Shown: positions 42,555 to 49,938 of the stretch, piece by piece | How positions within the stretch are numbered: the stretch's first letter is position 1 | How the letters are laid out: each line of letters opens with the position of its first letter | Source: Acetobacteraceae bacterium | Lineage (GTDB): Bacteria > Pseudomonadota > Alphaproteobacteria > Acetobacterales > Acetobacteraceae | DNA: 64,000 nt | Direction: 5' to 3' | Assembly: GCA_027482245.1 (NCBI GenBank) | Contig: JAIXWG010000056.1 | Span: 44,123-108,122, forward strand | The notes under the pieces: model-generated | The model's input: only the letters and a program-made list of their open reading frames with translations | Databases searched by the model: none | Told to the model about the DNA's origin: nothing | Translations under genes and position numbers: made by a program

Positions 42555-43402
42555 TCCGCGGCCTCCCTCATGGCCTGGCGTTCCTGGCAATGGTCGGTGT
42601 CGGAGCAGACGAAGATGCGCCCGCCCTTGTCATCCACCAGCACCTCGTCGAGGTAGGTGTCGCGCGAGCCGCACAGCTCGCAGGCATGCGGCGCGCGGAT
42701 CGGGCGGAAGGGATGATCTTCGAAATCCAGGCTCCGCACCCGCGTATAGGGCGGCACGGCGTAGATCCGCTTCTCCCGCCCCGCGCCGAACAACTGCAGC
42801 GCCGGCATCAGGTGCATCTTCGGATTGTCGAAGGCCGGGATGGGGGAGGGCGACATCAGGTAGCGGTCGTTCACCATCACGGGGTAGCTGTAGCTGGTCG
42901 CGATATGGCCGTGCTTCGCAATGTCCTCGTAGAGCTTCACGTGCATCAGGCCGTAATCAGCCATGGCGTGCAGGCGCCGCGTCTCCGCGATGCGGGGCTC
43001 AAGGCGGGCCAGCGGTTCCGGGATCGGCACCTGGTAGACCAGGATCTGCTTCTCGGTGAGCTTGCGCTCCGGGATGCGGTGGCGGGTCTGGATGATCGTC
43101 GCCTCCGCCGTGTGTTCGGTGGTGGCGATGCCGGCGGTGCGGCGGAAGAAGGCGCGGATGGAGACCGCGTTGGTCGTGTCGTCGCTGCCCTGGTCGATCA
43201 CCTTCAGCACGTCGCGCGGGCCGAGCACGGCGGCGGTCACCTGGATGCCGCCCGTGCCCCAGCCATAGGGCAGCGGCATCTCCCGCGACCCGAAGGGCAC
43301 CTGGTGGCCGGGGATGGCGACGGCCTTGAGGATGGCACGGCGGATCATCCGCTTCGTGCTCTCATCCAGGTAGGCGAAGTTGTAGCCGGGGTCCTGGCTC
43401 AT
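42551..43402 (-). CDS. phnJ: Alpha-D-ribose 1-methylphosphonate 5-phosphate C-P lyase (radical SAM)
   Basis: The catalytic subunit: a radical-SAM enzyme that breaks the carbon-phosphorus bond. 283 aa. Its four iron-sulfur Cys are at 241, 244, 266 and 272 (C-x2-C-x21-C-x5-C), the unusual C-terminal arrangement of PhnJ, and the glycyl-radical Gly32 is in AIPGHQVPF. All key residues are therefore present. Start at 43402 overlaps phnI as ATGA; end overlaps phnK. Confidence 0.96.
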   Translation of the reverse strand: MSQDPGYNFAYLDESTKRMIRRAILKAVAIPGHQVPFGSREMPLPYGWGTGGIQVTAAVLGPRDVLKVIDQGSDDTTNAVSIRAFFRRTAGIATTEHTAEATIIQTRHRIPERKLTEKQILVYQVPIPEPLARLEPRIAETRRLHAMADYGLMHVKLYEDIAKHGHIATSYSYPVMVNDRYLMSPSPIPAFDNPKMHLMPALQLFGAGREKRIYAVPPYTRVRSLDFEDHPFRPIRAPHACELCGSRDTYLDEVLVDDKGGRIFVCSDTDHCQERQAMREAAE

Positions 43403-44475
43403 TCGCCGCGCTCCTTCATCGCGACGGCCCGCATGGTCCGCACATTCTCCAGCTCCGACTGGAAATCGACGTAGTGCGGCAGCTTGAGGTGCTCGACGAA
43501 TCCCGTCGCCTCGACATTGTCGCAGTGGCTGAGCACGAATTCCTGCTGCTGCGCCGGCGCCTCGCTGCCCTCGCCCAGCTCCGGCCCGCGCAGCGCGCGA
43601 TCCACCAGCGCCATCGACATCGCCTTCCGCTCGCCATGGCCGAAGACCAGGCCATAGCCGCGGGTGAATTGCGGCGGCTCCGTCCGGCTGCCCTTGAACT
43701 GGTTCACCATCTGGCATTCGGTCACGGTGATGTCGCCGAGGTCGATGGCGAAGCCCAGTTCCTCCGGGACGAATTCCACCGCGATCTCGCCCATGCGGAT
43801 CTCGCCCACGAAGGGGTGGTTGCCGCCATAGCCGCGCTGGGTGGAGTAGCCGAGGGAGAGCAGAAAGCCTTCGTCGCCCCGTGCCAGTGCCTGCAGCCGC
43901 AAGGGCCGGTCGGCGGGGAAGGACAGGGGCTGGCGAGTCAGGTCGCCGGGCTCGGCCTCCGCCGCCGCCTCCCGCTGCATCAGCCCGTCCTGCGCGAGCA
44001 GTTCGGTGACGCGGGGCGTCGGAGCCGGATCGGGTTCGCCCTGGGGCGCCCCAGCGGGCAACCCACCCACGGCAGCCAGCCGGAAATCGAGCAGGCGATG
44101 GGTGTAGTCGAAGGTCGGGCCGAGCACCTGGCCGCCGGGCAGGTCCTTGTAGGTGGCACTGATGCGCCGTTGCAGGACCATGGCGTTGGTGTCGATCGGC
44201 AGGCTGGCGCCGAAGCGGGGCAGGGTGGTGCGGTAGGCCCGGAGCAGGAAGGCGGCCTCGATCAGGTCGCCGCGCGCCTGCTTCACGGCCAGCGCGGCGA
44301 GGCCCCGGTCATGGCAGGACCCCTCCGCCATCACCCGGTCCACCGCCAGGCCCAGCTGCTGTTCCACCTGCGCCGTCGTGATTTCCGGCTGCGCGGGGTC
44401 GCCGCGGCGCACCTCCTCCAGCCAGGCATGGGCCGCGCCGATCGCGCGCTCGCCGCCCTTCGTGGCGACATACAT
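43399..44475 (-). CDS. phnI: Phosphonate C-P lyase core subunit PhnI (nucleosidase)
   Basis: 358 aa. PhnI swaps the adenine of ATP for the phosphonate together with PhnG, PhnH and PhnL. Recognised by MYVATKGGERAIGAAHAWLE at the N-terminus, EGSCHDRGLAALAVKQARGD, LGYSTQRGYGGNHPFVGEIR and HCDNVEATGFVEHLKLPHYV. It begins five bases after phnH ends and overlaps phnJ by four bases. Confidence 0.95.
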   Translation of the reverse strand: MYVATKGGERAIGAAHAWLEEVRRGDPAQPEITTAQVEQQLGLAVDRVMAEGSCHDRGLAALAVKQARGDLIEAAFLLRAYRTTLPRFGASLPIDTNAMVLQRRISATYKDLPGGQVLGPTFDYTHRLLDFRLAAVGGLPAGAPQGEPDPAPTPRVTELLAQDGLMQREAAAEAEPGDLTRQPLSFPADRPLRLQALARGDEGFLLSLGYSTQRGYGGNHPFVGEIRMGEIAVEFVPEELGFAIDLGDITVTECQMVNQFKGSRTEPPQFTRGYGLVFGHGERKAMSMALVDRALRGPELGEGSEAPAQQQEFVLSHCDNVEATGFVEHLKLPHYVDFQSELENVRTMRAVAMKERGE

Positions 44476-44480
44476 GGGCC

Positions 44481-45053
44481 TCAGCCCTCCTCGATCGCGA
44501 TGCCGCGCGGCAGGGCAGCGATCCGCTCCCCCGCGCAGAGGATGACGTCCACGCCGCGGGGGAAGCGGGCGCGGCTGGTCGCCCACTCCGCCAGGAAGCC
44601 GGGCGGCGCGCCCGTGACCGCCAGGCGATGGACGGACTGGATGCCGGGGCCGGTGAGGCGCCAGCCCGACCCCTCGGCCAGCTCCTCGACCGCCAGGATC
44701 AGGGTGGCCCCGCGTTCCGGCTCCTCCTCCGTTCCCGCCTCCAAATCGAGCAGCCGGGCCGCGGGGTCGAGCACGAAGGCCGCTTCCGCCACCGGGGCGG
44801 CACGGGCGCCGGTGTGGAAGCGGATCCAGGCCTCGGCTTCCGGCCCGGCCGCCAGGCATATCGGCGTATCGGCATCGGCCAGCGCCAGCAGCACCGCCGC
44901 CACGGCGGGGCAGAGGCCCGGCGGCAGTTCGGGCGGCACGGGCAGGGCCTGCACCCGGCCCGGGCGGCTCATCGCCTCCAGCACCGCGCGGAAGGTCGCC
45001 TGGGGATCGAGGATCGGGTCGGCGAAGCCGGCCAGGGTGGTCCCGCCGCTCAT
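44481..45053 (-). CDS. phnH: Phosphonate C-P lyase core subunit PhnH
   Basis: 190 aa, usual PhnH length. The N-terminal FADPILDPQATFRAVLEAMS followed by RPGRVQ is characteristic, as is the C-terminal GVDVILCAGERIAALPR. It is a structural subunit of the PhnGHIJ core complex. The start overlaps the phnG stop (45050-45053). Confidence 0.94.
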   Translation of the reverse strand: MSGGTTLAGFADPILDPQATFRAVLEAMSRPGRVQALPVPPELPPGLCPAVAAVLLALADADTPICLAAGPEAEAWIRFHTGARAAPVAEAAFVLDPAARLLDLEAGTEEEPERGATLILAVEELAEGSGWRLTGPGIQSVHRLAVTGAPPGFLAEWATSRARFPRGVDVILCAGERIAALPRGIAIEEG

Positions 45054-45526
45054 CGCATCTGCGTCATGGTGAAGAACTCCACCTTGGTGGCGGCGGCGCG
45101 GCGTGCCGTCTCGGCCCGCCGTTCGGCCTGCGCGGCCTCCAGCGGCGCGATGACCTGCGCCTCCAGCCGTTCGTGCCAGGCCTCGTCCTGCATCAGCGCA
45201 TCGATCACGGCGGCCAATTCCGCCTGGGCGTGGTCGCGCCCGGCCGCATGGGCATGGCCGACCGTGCCCTGGTCGAGTCGCACCGTGCAGCGCGTCACCG
45301 TCATCTCGCCGAGGTTGAAGGGCGCGCCATCGCCGCCGGCGCGGCCGCGCACCATCACCAGCCCCGTCTCCGGCCCCCGCAGCCGCCGATGCGCGGGCAG
45401 GGGCGGCGCGTCGGCCAGGTGGCGGGCAATGTCCTCCGCGCTGGCCCGCGCCAGGACGGACATCCAGCGCTGCCGGGCGGCGACGGAATGTTCAGGTGAT
45501 GCTGTCATCGTCGTTGCCAAACTCAT
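45050..45526 (-). CDS. phnG: Phosphonate C-P lyase core subunit PhnG
   Basis: Up to 158 aa. RQRWMSVLARASAEDIARHL and NLGEMTVTRCTVRLDQGTVG, then HAQAELAAVIDALMQDEAWH, are PhnG blocks. It is the first gene of the minus-strand operon. Two starts are possible, 45526 and 45508 (MTASPEHSVAARQRW); neither has a ribosome site, and a palindromic CTAG motif sits right at the first. This suggests a leaderless or near-leaderless transcript with the operator overlapping the start. Confidence 0.92.
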   Translation of the reverse strand: MSLATTMTASPEHSVAARQRWMSVLARASAEDIARHLADAPPLPAHRRLRGPETGLVMVRGRAGGDGAPFNLGEMTVTRCTVRLDQGTVGHAHAAGRDHAQAELAAVIDALMQDEAWHERLEAQVIAPLEAAQAERRAETARRAAATKVEFFTMTQMR

Positions 45527-45541
45527 CTAGACGACTAGTTA
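45525..45541. promoter_or_regulatory. Candidate PhnF operator in the phnG-phnF divergent gap
   Basis: The motif CTAG-ACGA-CTAG (45527-45538) is an interrupted dyad of the kind bound by GntR/HutC dimers, in the 76-base gap between divergent phnG and phnF. It abuts the phnG start, so binding would block both transcripts. The match is by structure and position only. Confidence 0.45.
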
Positions 45542-45602
45542 TCCGGGTCGTTAAGGTCAACAGAAACTGCCACGCGACAGGCACCGGGAGGTTGAACGTT
45601 CC

Positions 45603-46361
45603 ATGACAGATGGTGGCGATATCGGGACATCGGGCGCGAGGGTGCTGGCGCGGGGAGAGGGTGTTTCCCTCTGGCGCCAGATCACCCAGCAGATGGAGCG
45701 CGAAATCAGCGGCGGGCAATACGGCCCGGGTGCCCGCCTGCCGACGGAAGCGGAACTGGCCGAGCGATTCGGCGTGAACCGCCATACCGTCCGCCGCGCG
45801 ATGGAGGAGCTGGAAGGCCGCGGCCTCGTCCGAATCGAGCAGGGGCGCGGCAGCTTCGTGGCGGAGGATGTGGTGGATTACCGGCTCGGCCCGCGCACCC
45901 GTTTCTCGGAGATCATTCGCCGCCAGAACCGCGAACCCGGTGGCCGCGTGCTGCGGGTGGAGGAGATGCCGGCGGAAGCGCCGATTGCCGACCTCCTCGG
46001 CATCCGGCGCGGACGGCCGGTGGTTGTGGTGGAACGGCTGTCGCTGGTGGATGGCCGGCCGCTGCTGATCGGCACCCACCATTTCCCGGCGCTCCGGTTC
46101 GGCCGCATCCCGGAACTGCTGAAGGAAAACCCCTCCATCACCGCGGCCCTCGTCGCCTGCGGGGTGCCGGACTACCGGCGCAAGGTCACGCGCATCACCG
46201 CGCGCCTGCCGACGGCGGAGGAATCGGACCTGCTGCAGCAATCCCGCAATCGCCCGGTGCTGGTCAGCGAGGCGATCAACGTCGATCCGGCCGGCGAGGT
46301 AGTGGATGTCACAATCAGCCGCTACGCCGCCGGCCGCATGCAGATGGTGGTGGAAAGCTGA
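45603..46361 (+). CDS. phnF: GntR/HutC-type regulator of phosphonate metabolism
   Basis: 252 aa. N-terminal winged helix (residues about 30-95: LPTEAELAERFGVNRHTVRR, GLVRIEQGRGSFV) and a UTRA ligand domain (GRVLRVEEMPAEAPIADLLG, VVVVERLSLVDGRPLLIGTH). By position and family, PhnF. A GGGAGG ribosome site lies 11 bases before the ATG. Divergent from the C-P lyase operon and cotranscribed with a phnM-like gene whose ATG follows its stop with no gap. Confidence 0.92.
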   Translation: MTDGGDIGTSGARVLARGEGVSLWRQITQQMEREISGGQYGPGARLPTEAELAERFGVNRHTVRRAMEELEGRGLVRIEQGRGSFVAEDVVDYRLGPRTRFSEIIRRQNREPGGRVLRVEEMPAEAPIADLLGIRRGRPVVVVERLSLVDGRPLLIGTHHFPALRFGRIPELLKENPSITAALVACGVPDYRRKVTRITARLPTAEESDLLQQSRNRPVLVSEAINVDPAGEVVDVTISRYAAGRMQMVVES

Positions 46362-47501
46362 ATGGACTGGACGATCCGGGACGGACAGGTCCTGCGCGAC
46401 GCGGCCTTGGCGCCGGGTGACCTGGCGCTGTCGGGCGGCACCGTCGCCGCGGCGCCGGGCAGCGCGGCCCGGCCCTTCGATGCGACGGGGCTGCTGGTGC
46501 TGCCGGGGCTCGTGGACATCCATGGCGACGCGCATGAACGGCAGATGCAGCCCCGCCCCGGCATCGGCTTCCCCGCCGCGCTGGGGCTGCGCGACAGCGC
46601 CGCGCAATTGCTGGCGGCCGGCATCACCACCGCCTGCCTCGGCGTCACCCTGTCCTGGGAACCGGGGCTGCGGGGGATCGAGGCCTGGCGCGCGACGCTG
46701 GCCGCGGTGGAGGCGGCGCGCCAGCCCGCGGGTTGCGACCTGCGCATCCATTGCCGGTTCGAGGCTGATAACCTCGACGCGCTGGATGAATTGCTGGGCG
46801 ACATGGAAGCGGGGCGCGTCCACCTGCTGGCCTTCAACGACCACACCCCGGGCATTGTGAAGCGGATCGCGGACCCGGCCAAGGCCGCCGCCTATGCCGC
46901 CCGCGCCGGCGTCCCCCCGGCCGACTTCATCGCGCTGGCGCAGCGCGCCGCCGCCATGCGCCCCGATGTCCCCGCGGCCCGGCAGCGGCTGGCGGCGGCG
47001 GCGCGGGCGCGAGGCATCCCCATGCTGAGCCATGACGACGCGACGCCCGAGATGCGCGCCGAATTCCGCGCCCTCGGCGCCGCGGTCTGCGAGTTCCCGA
47101 TGAGCGAAGCGGTGGCCGAGGCCGCGCGCTCGGCGGGGGAGGCGGTGGTGATGGGCGCGCCCAACGTCGTGCGCGGCGGCAGCCACATGGGCTGGGCTTC
47201 CGCGGCGCCGCTGGCGGAACGTGGCCTCGTGACCGTGCTGGCCAGCGACTACTACTGGCCGGCGATGATGGAGGCCGCCTTCGTCATGGCATCGCGGGGC
47301 GTGCTGGATCTGGCGCGCGCCTGGGCGCTGGTGTCGGCCAATCCCGCCGCGGCTTCAGGCCTGGCGGATCGGGGCCGGCTGGCCCCGGGGCTGCGGGGCG
47401 ACGTGGTGGTGGTGGATGCCGGCCGCCGCGCGCCGGTCGCGACCTTCGTCGCGGGTCAGCTGGCCTGGCTGGCGCCGGAAGCGTCTGGCCGGATCGGCTG
47501 A
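46362..47501 (+). CDS. Second PhnM-like amidohydrolase
   Basis: 379 aa, same fold and motif order as PhnM: VDIHGDAHERQMQPRPGIGF at the metal site, HLLAFNDHTPGIV, MLSHDDATPEMRAEFRALGA, EFPMSEAVAEAA and APNVVRGGSHMG. The conserved HTDN of true PhnM is HGDA here, so it is a distinct subgroup, not a recent copy. It starts directly after the phnF stop. It could act on the same triphosphate or on a different phosphonate or phosphate ester. Its 3' end overlaps the convergent HAD gene by 46 bases. Confidence 0.88.
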   Translation: MDWTIRDGQVLRDAALAPGDLALSGGTVAAAPGSAARPFDATGLLVLPGLVDIHGDAHERQMQPRPGIGFPAALGLRDSAAQLLAAGITTACLGVTLSWEPGLRGIEAWRATLAAVEAARQPAGCDLRIHCRFEADNLDALDELLGDMEAGRVHLLAFNDHTPGIVKRIADPAKAAAYAARAGVPPADFIALAQRAAAMRPDVPAARQRLAAAARARGIPMLSHDDATPEMRAEFRALGAAVCEFPMSEAVAEAARSAGEAVVMGAPNVVRGGSHMGWASAAPLAERGLVTVLASDYYWPAMMEAAFVMASRGVLDLARAWALVSANPAAASGLADRGRLAPGLRGDVVVVDAGRRAPVATFVAGQLAWLAPEASGRIG

Positions 47502-48124
47502 CCGAGGCCGAGCCACGCCGGGATATCCTCCACCGCCGTGATCAGCGCGTCCGGGCGCGCGGCCTGCAGCGAATCGGCCGTGGCGTAGCCCCAGGTCACC
47601 GCCGCCACGCGGATTCCGGCGCGGCGGGCGGCCTCGATGTCCCGTGTCTCGTCGCCGATCGCGGCCGTGTCGCGCGGGGCGATTCCCGCGCGGCGCATCA
47701 CCGTCCGGAATCGCGCAGCCTTGCCGAACAGCGTCGTGTCGCAGGCCCAATGCGTGATGGCGCCGGCGGAGTCCCCCAGCGCGCGTCGCACAGTCGCCTC
47801 GGCGTTGGAGGTGACGATGGCCAGGGTGATGCCGCCTTCCACCAGCCGCGCCAGCATGGCCGGCGTGCCGGGAAACAACGGGGGCGGGGGCGCGGCGGCG
47901 GCCAGGCGCCGCAGATGCAGCGCGATCATCGGCACCTGCCAGGGCGTCACGCGCAGCGCCCGCAGGATGGCGCGGGTCGGCAGGCCGCGCAGCGCCTCCG
48001 CCTCCGCCGCCGAGACACGGCGGAATCCGAAGCGCCGCGCCGCATCGTCCAGCGCGCCCAGGAACCACGGGCGGCTATCGGCCAGGGTGCCGTCGAAATC
48101 CAGGATCAGCAGTCGCGGGCGCAT
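47456..48124 (-). CDS. HAD family hydrolase, phosphoglycolate-phosphatase-like
   Basis: 222 aa from the ATG at 48124 (MRPRLLILDFDGTLADSR). Motif I DFDGTLAD with nucleophile and acid Asp, motif II Thr/Ser in AIVTSNAE, motif III Lys in LFGKAARFRTV, and motif IV IGDETRDIEAARRAG. The cap is small and helical, like Gph/PhnX relatives. The convergent position beside the phn genes hints at a role in phosphate-ester use, but housekeeping phosphatase is equally possible. Confidence 0.87.
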   Translation of the reverse strand: MRPRLLILDFDGTLADSRPWFLGALDDAARRFGFRRVSAAEAEALRGLPTRAILRALRVTPWQVPMIALHLRRLAAAAPPPPLFPGTPAMLARLVEGGITLAIVTSNAEATVRRALGDSAGAITHWACDTTLFGKAARFRTVMRRAGIAPRDTAAIGDETRDIEAARRAGIRVAAVTWGYATADSLQAARPDALITAVEDIPAWLGLGQPIRPDASGASQAS

Positions 48125-48183
48125 CGGCGCCAGCATCGGGCATCGGCGGGCGGCGGCAAGGGCGTCAGGCGCGGATCATTTCC

Positions 48184-48226
48184 ATGATTTAATATCATCT
48201 TGGTTACACGTTCACGGGAGCGCTCC
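48184..48226. promoter_or_regulatory. AT-rich dyad and 10-base palindrome before an exported-protein gene
   Basis: ATGAT-TTAAT-ATCAT (48184-48198) is a perfect AT-rich dyad, rare in this GC-rich DNA, followed by the palindrome GGAGCGCTCC (48217-48226). They stand 43-85 bases before the ATG at 48269 and may be promoter and operator elements. Confidence 0.35.
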
Positions 48227-48268
48227 TAGCCTCCGCCTGTGGCGCAATCCCGCGTCCAGGAACGTCCC

Positions 48269-48610
48269 ATGCTTCGTCGTGCACTCTTCGCGCTGCCCCT
48301 TCTCGCGGCCAGCGCCCTCGCACCTGCCCAGGCGCAGAACTGCGACACCCGCTTCAATTTCCATAACCGTTCCAGCCGGACGGTGACGGAGATCTACTTC
48401 GACGCCTCCAGCAACCCGAACTGGACTCGCGACGAACTCGGCGCCGATGTCCTGCCGGCCGGGCGTAGCCGGGCCTTCCGCGCGGCCTATAGCGGCCTCT
48501 ACGACTTCAAGGCGGTGCTGGAGACGGGGCAGAGCGTCGAGCTTCGCCGCGTGGACATCTGCCGCATCACCGACGTGACGCTGACGGATCGCGGGCTCTC
48601 CGCGCAGTAA
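48269..48610 (+). CDS. Small exported protein, function unknown
   Basis: 113 aa. Signal peptide LRRALFALPLLAASALAPAQ with cleavage at AQA-QN; the mature part is a beta-rich domain (FNFHNRSSRTVTEIYFDASS, NWTRDELGADVLPAGRSRAF, LYDFKAVLETGQSVELRRVD) with two Cys, one at the mature N-terminus and one near the end (VDICRI), which could form a disulfide. It resembles a common alphaproteobacterial exported family with the same NW...LG...LPAG pattern and no known activity. Confidence 0.8.
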   Translation: MLRRALFALPLLAASALAPAQAQNCDTRFNFHNRSSRTVTEIYFDASSNPNWTRDELGADVLPAGRSRAFRAAYSGLYDFKAVLETGQSVELRRVDICRITDVTLTDRGLSAQ

Positions 48611-48723
48611 CGCCGTGCCGGCGCGGCCTTCGGGCCGCGCCCATCGCGTAGGTGCGCCCGTGGCCCATCGCGCAGGCGCGCCCGTGCGGGCGTTGCATCT
48701 GACCGTGAAGGGGGAAGGAAGCT

Positions 48724-48798
48724 TGGCTCCGGCGGTTGGATTCGAACCAACGACCAACGGATTAACAGTCCGCTGCGCTACCGCTGCGCCACGCCGGA
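48724..48798 (-). tRNA. tRNA-Asn (anticodon GUU)
   Basis: Read on the minus strand: acceptor TCCGGCG/CGCCGGA, anticodon stem GCGGA/TCCGT with loop CTGTTAA (anticodon GTT), T-arm TTGG...CCAA around TTCGAAT, discriminator G and encoded CCA. All arms pair well. Confidence 0.97.
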
Positions 48799-48915
48799 TC
48801 AGCCAAGGCGGCGGGCTATAGCGAGCGCCCGACGCGGGGTAAAGACCCTTCCGACCAGAAAGCGAAACCGACGCCAGGTCGGCACGCCCACTGCCCCGGA
48901 AGGCAGGAAAAACCA

Positions 48916-48986
48916 AGGCCGCGGCCGGAATCGAACCGGCATATACGGATTTGCAGTCCGCTGCATCACCACTCTGCCACGCGGCC
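48916..48986 (-). tRNA. tRNA-Cys (anticodon GCA)
   Basis: Minus strand: acceptor GGCCGCG/CGCGGCC, D-arm GGCAGAGTGG, anticodon loop CTGCAAA (GCA), T-arm GCCGG/CCGGC around TTCGATT, discriminator U. CCA is not encoded (TGG follows), so it must be added. Just beyond the 3' end the minus strand reads GGTTTTTCC, a possible termination tract. Confidence 0.96.
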
Positions 48987-49131
48987 GCAGGTGATGGCCC
49001 CCATATCCGGCAGCCGGCGCCGATGGTCAAGCGCGCCGCGCGCACGGCCGGATGGGGGATGCCAGGTAACCACGTGTTGCGCCGCAGCGCCGCCGCTTGG
49101 CCGGCGCGGCGGCCCCCCGTATAACCGCGCC

Positions 49132-49830
49132 ATGCATGAGGCCGCGACGATGGAACTGTTGACCGCGCTGGACACGACGGAAGCAAGGCGCCGGATGGTC
49201 GATGGGCAGCTTCGCCCGAACAAGGTGACCGACCCGCGCGTCATCGCCGCGATGCTCGACCTGCCGCGCGAACGCTTCCTGCCGCCCGCGCTTGCCGCCC
49301 GCGCCTATGGCGACGGGATCATCGCGCTGCCCGGCGGGCGCGCGATGCTGACGCCGATGGTGACGGCGCGGCTGATCCAGCTGCTCGGCCTGCGGGACGG
49401 GGATCGCATGCTGGTCGTCGGCGCGGGCACCGGCTACCTGGCTGCCGTCGCCGCTCATTGCGGCGCCCGCGTGACGGCGCTGGAGGATGATGCCGCGCTC
49501 CAGGGCATCGCGGTGAAGGCGCTGCCGGGGCTGCTGCCCGCCGGCGCTCTCACCCTCGTCTCCGGCAACCTGCGCGACGGCCACGCCGCCGCCGCCCCTT
49601 ATGATGCCATCCTGATCGAAGGCGAGATCCCCGCCATCCCCGCCACGATCAGCGACCAGCTGGCGGAGGGCGGGCGCCTGGCGGCCATCCTTGCCGCCAA
49701 GGGACCGGCCGCGGGCCCGCGCGCCGTCATCGGCCGCCGGGCCGGTGGCAGCTTCGGCGTGACGGATGCCTTCGACTGCGCCACGGTGCCGCTGCCGGCC
49801 TTCCAGCCGGCCCCTGGATTCGTGTTCTGA
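49132..49830 (+). CDS. Protein-L-isoaspartate O-methyltransferase family protein
   Basis: 232 aa. The start region RRRMVDGQLRPNKVTDPRVI and PRERFLPPALAARAYGDGII are the alphaproteobacterial PCMT-family N-terminus; the SAM loop is MLVVGAGTGYLAAVAA, where VGAGTGY replaces the more usual IGTGSGY of Pcm. The gene sits before tolC, an order common in alphaproteobacteria. Whether it repairs isoaspartate or has another methyl acceptor is untested. An alternative start is six codons in. Confidence 0.87.
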   Translation: MHEAATMELLTALDTTEARRRMVDGQLRPNKVTDPRVIAAMLDLPRERFLPPALAARAYGDGIIALPGGRAMLTPMVTARLIQLLGLRDGDRMLVVGAGTGYLAAVAAHCGARVTALEDDAALQGIAVKALPGLLPAGALTLVSGNLRDGHAAAAPYDAILIEGEIPAIPATISDQLAEGGRLAAILAAKGPAAGPRAVIGRRAGGSFGVTDAFDCATVPLPAFQPAPGFVF

Positions 49831-49842
49831 CGTAACGATATC

Positions 49843-49887
49843 CGGCGCGGCGGCCCCACCACTGCCGGCCCGCGCCGCTTTGTCTTT
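49843..49887 (+). terminator. Rho-independent terminator after the PCMT gene
   Basis: CGGCGCGG (49843-49850) pairs with CCGCGCCG (49870-49877), with an inner CGGC/GCCG stem and a GC bulge, followed by CTTTGTCTTT. Lies 13 bases past the stop, before tolC. Confidence 0.65.
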
Positions 49888-49938
49888 GATCCCCGGACGG
49901 ACCCGCTATGCTCGGCGGGACCCAGGAGCCGCCAGACC

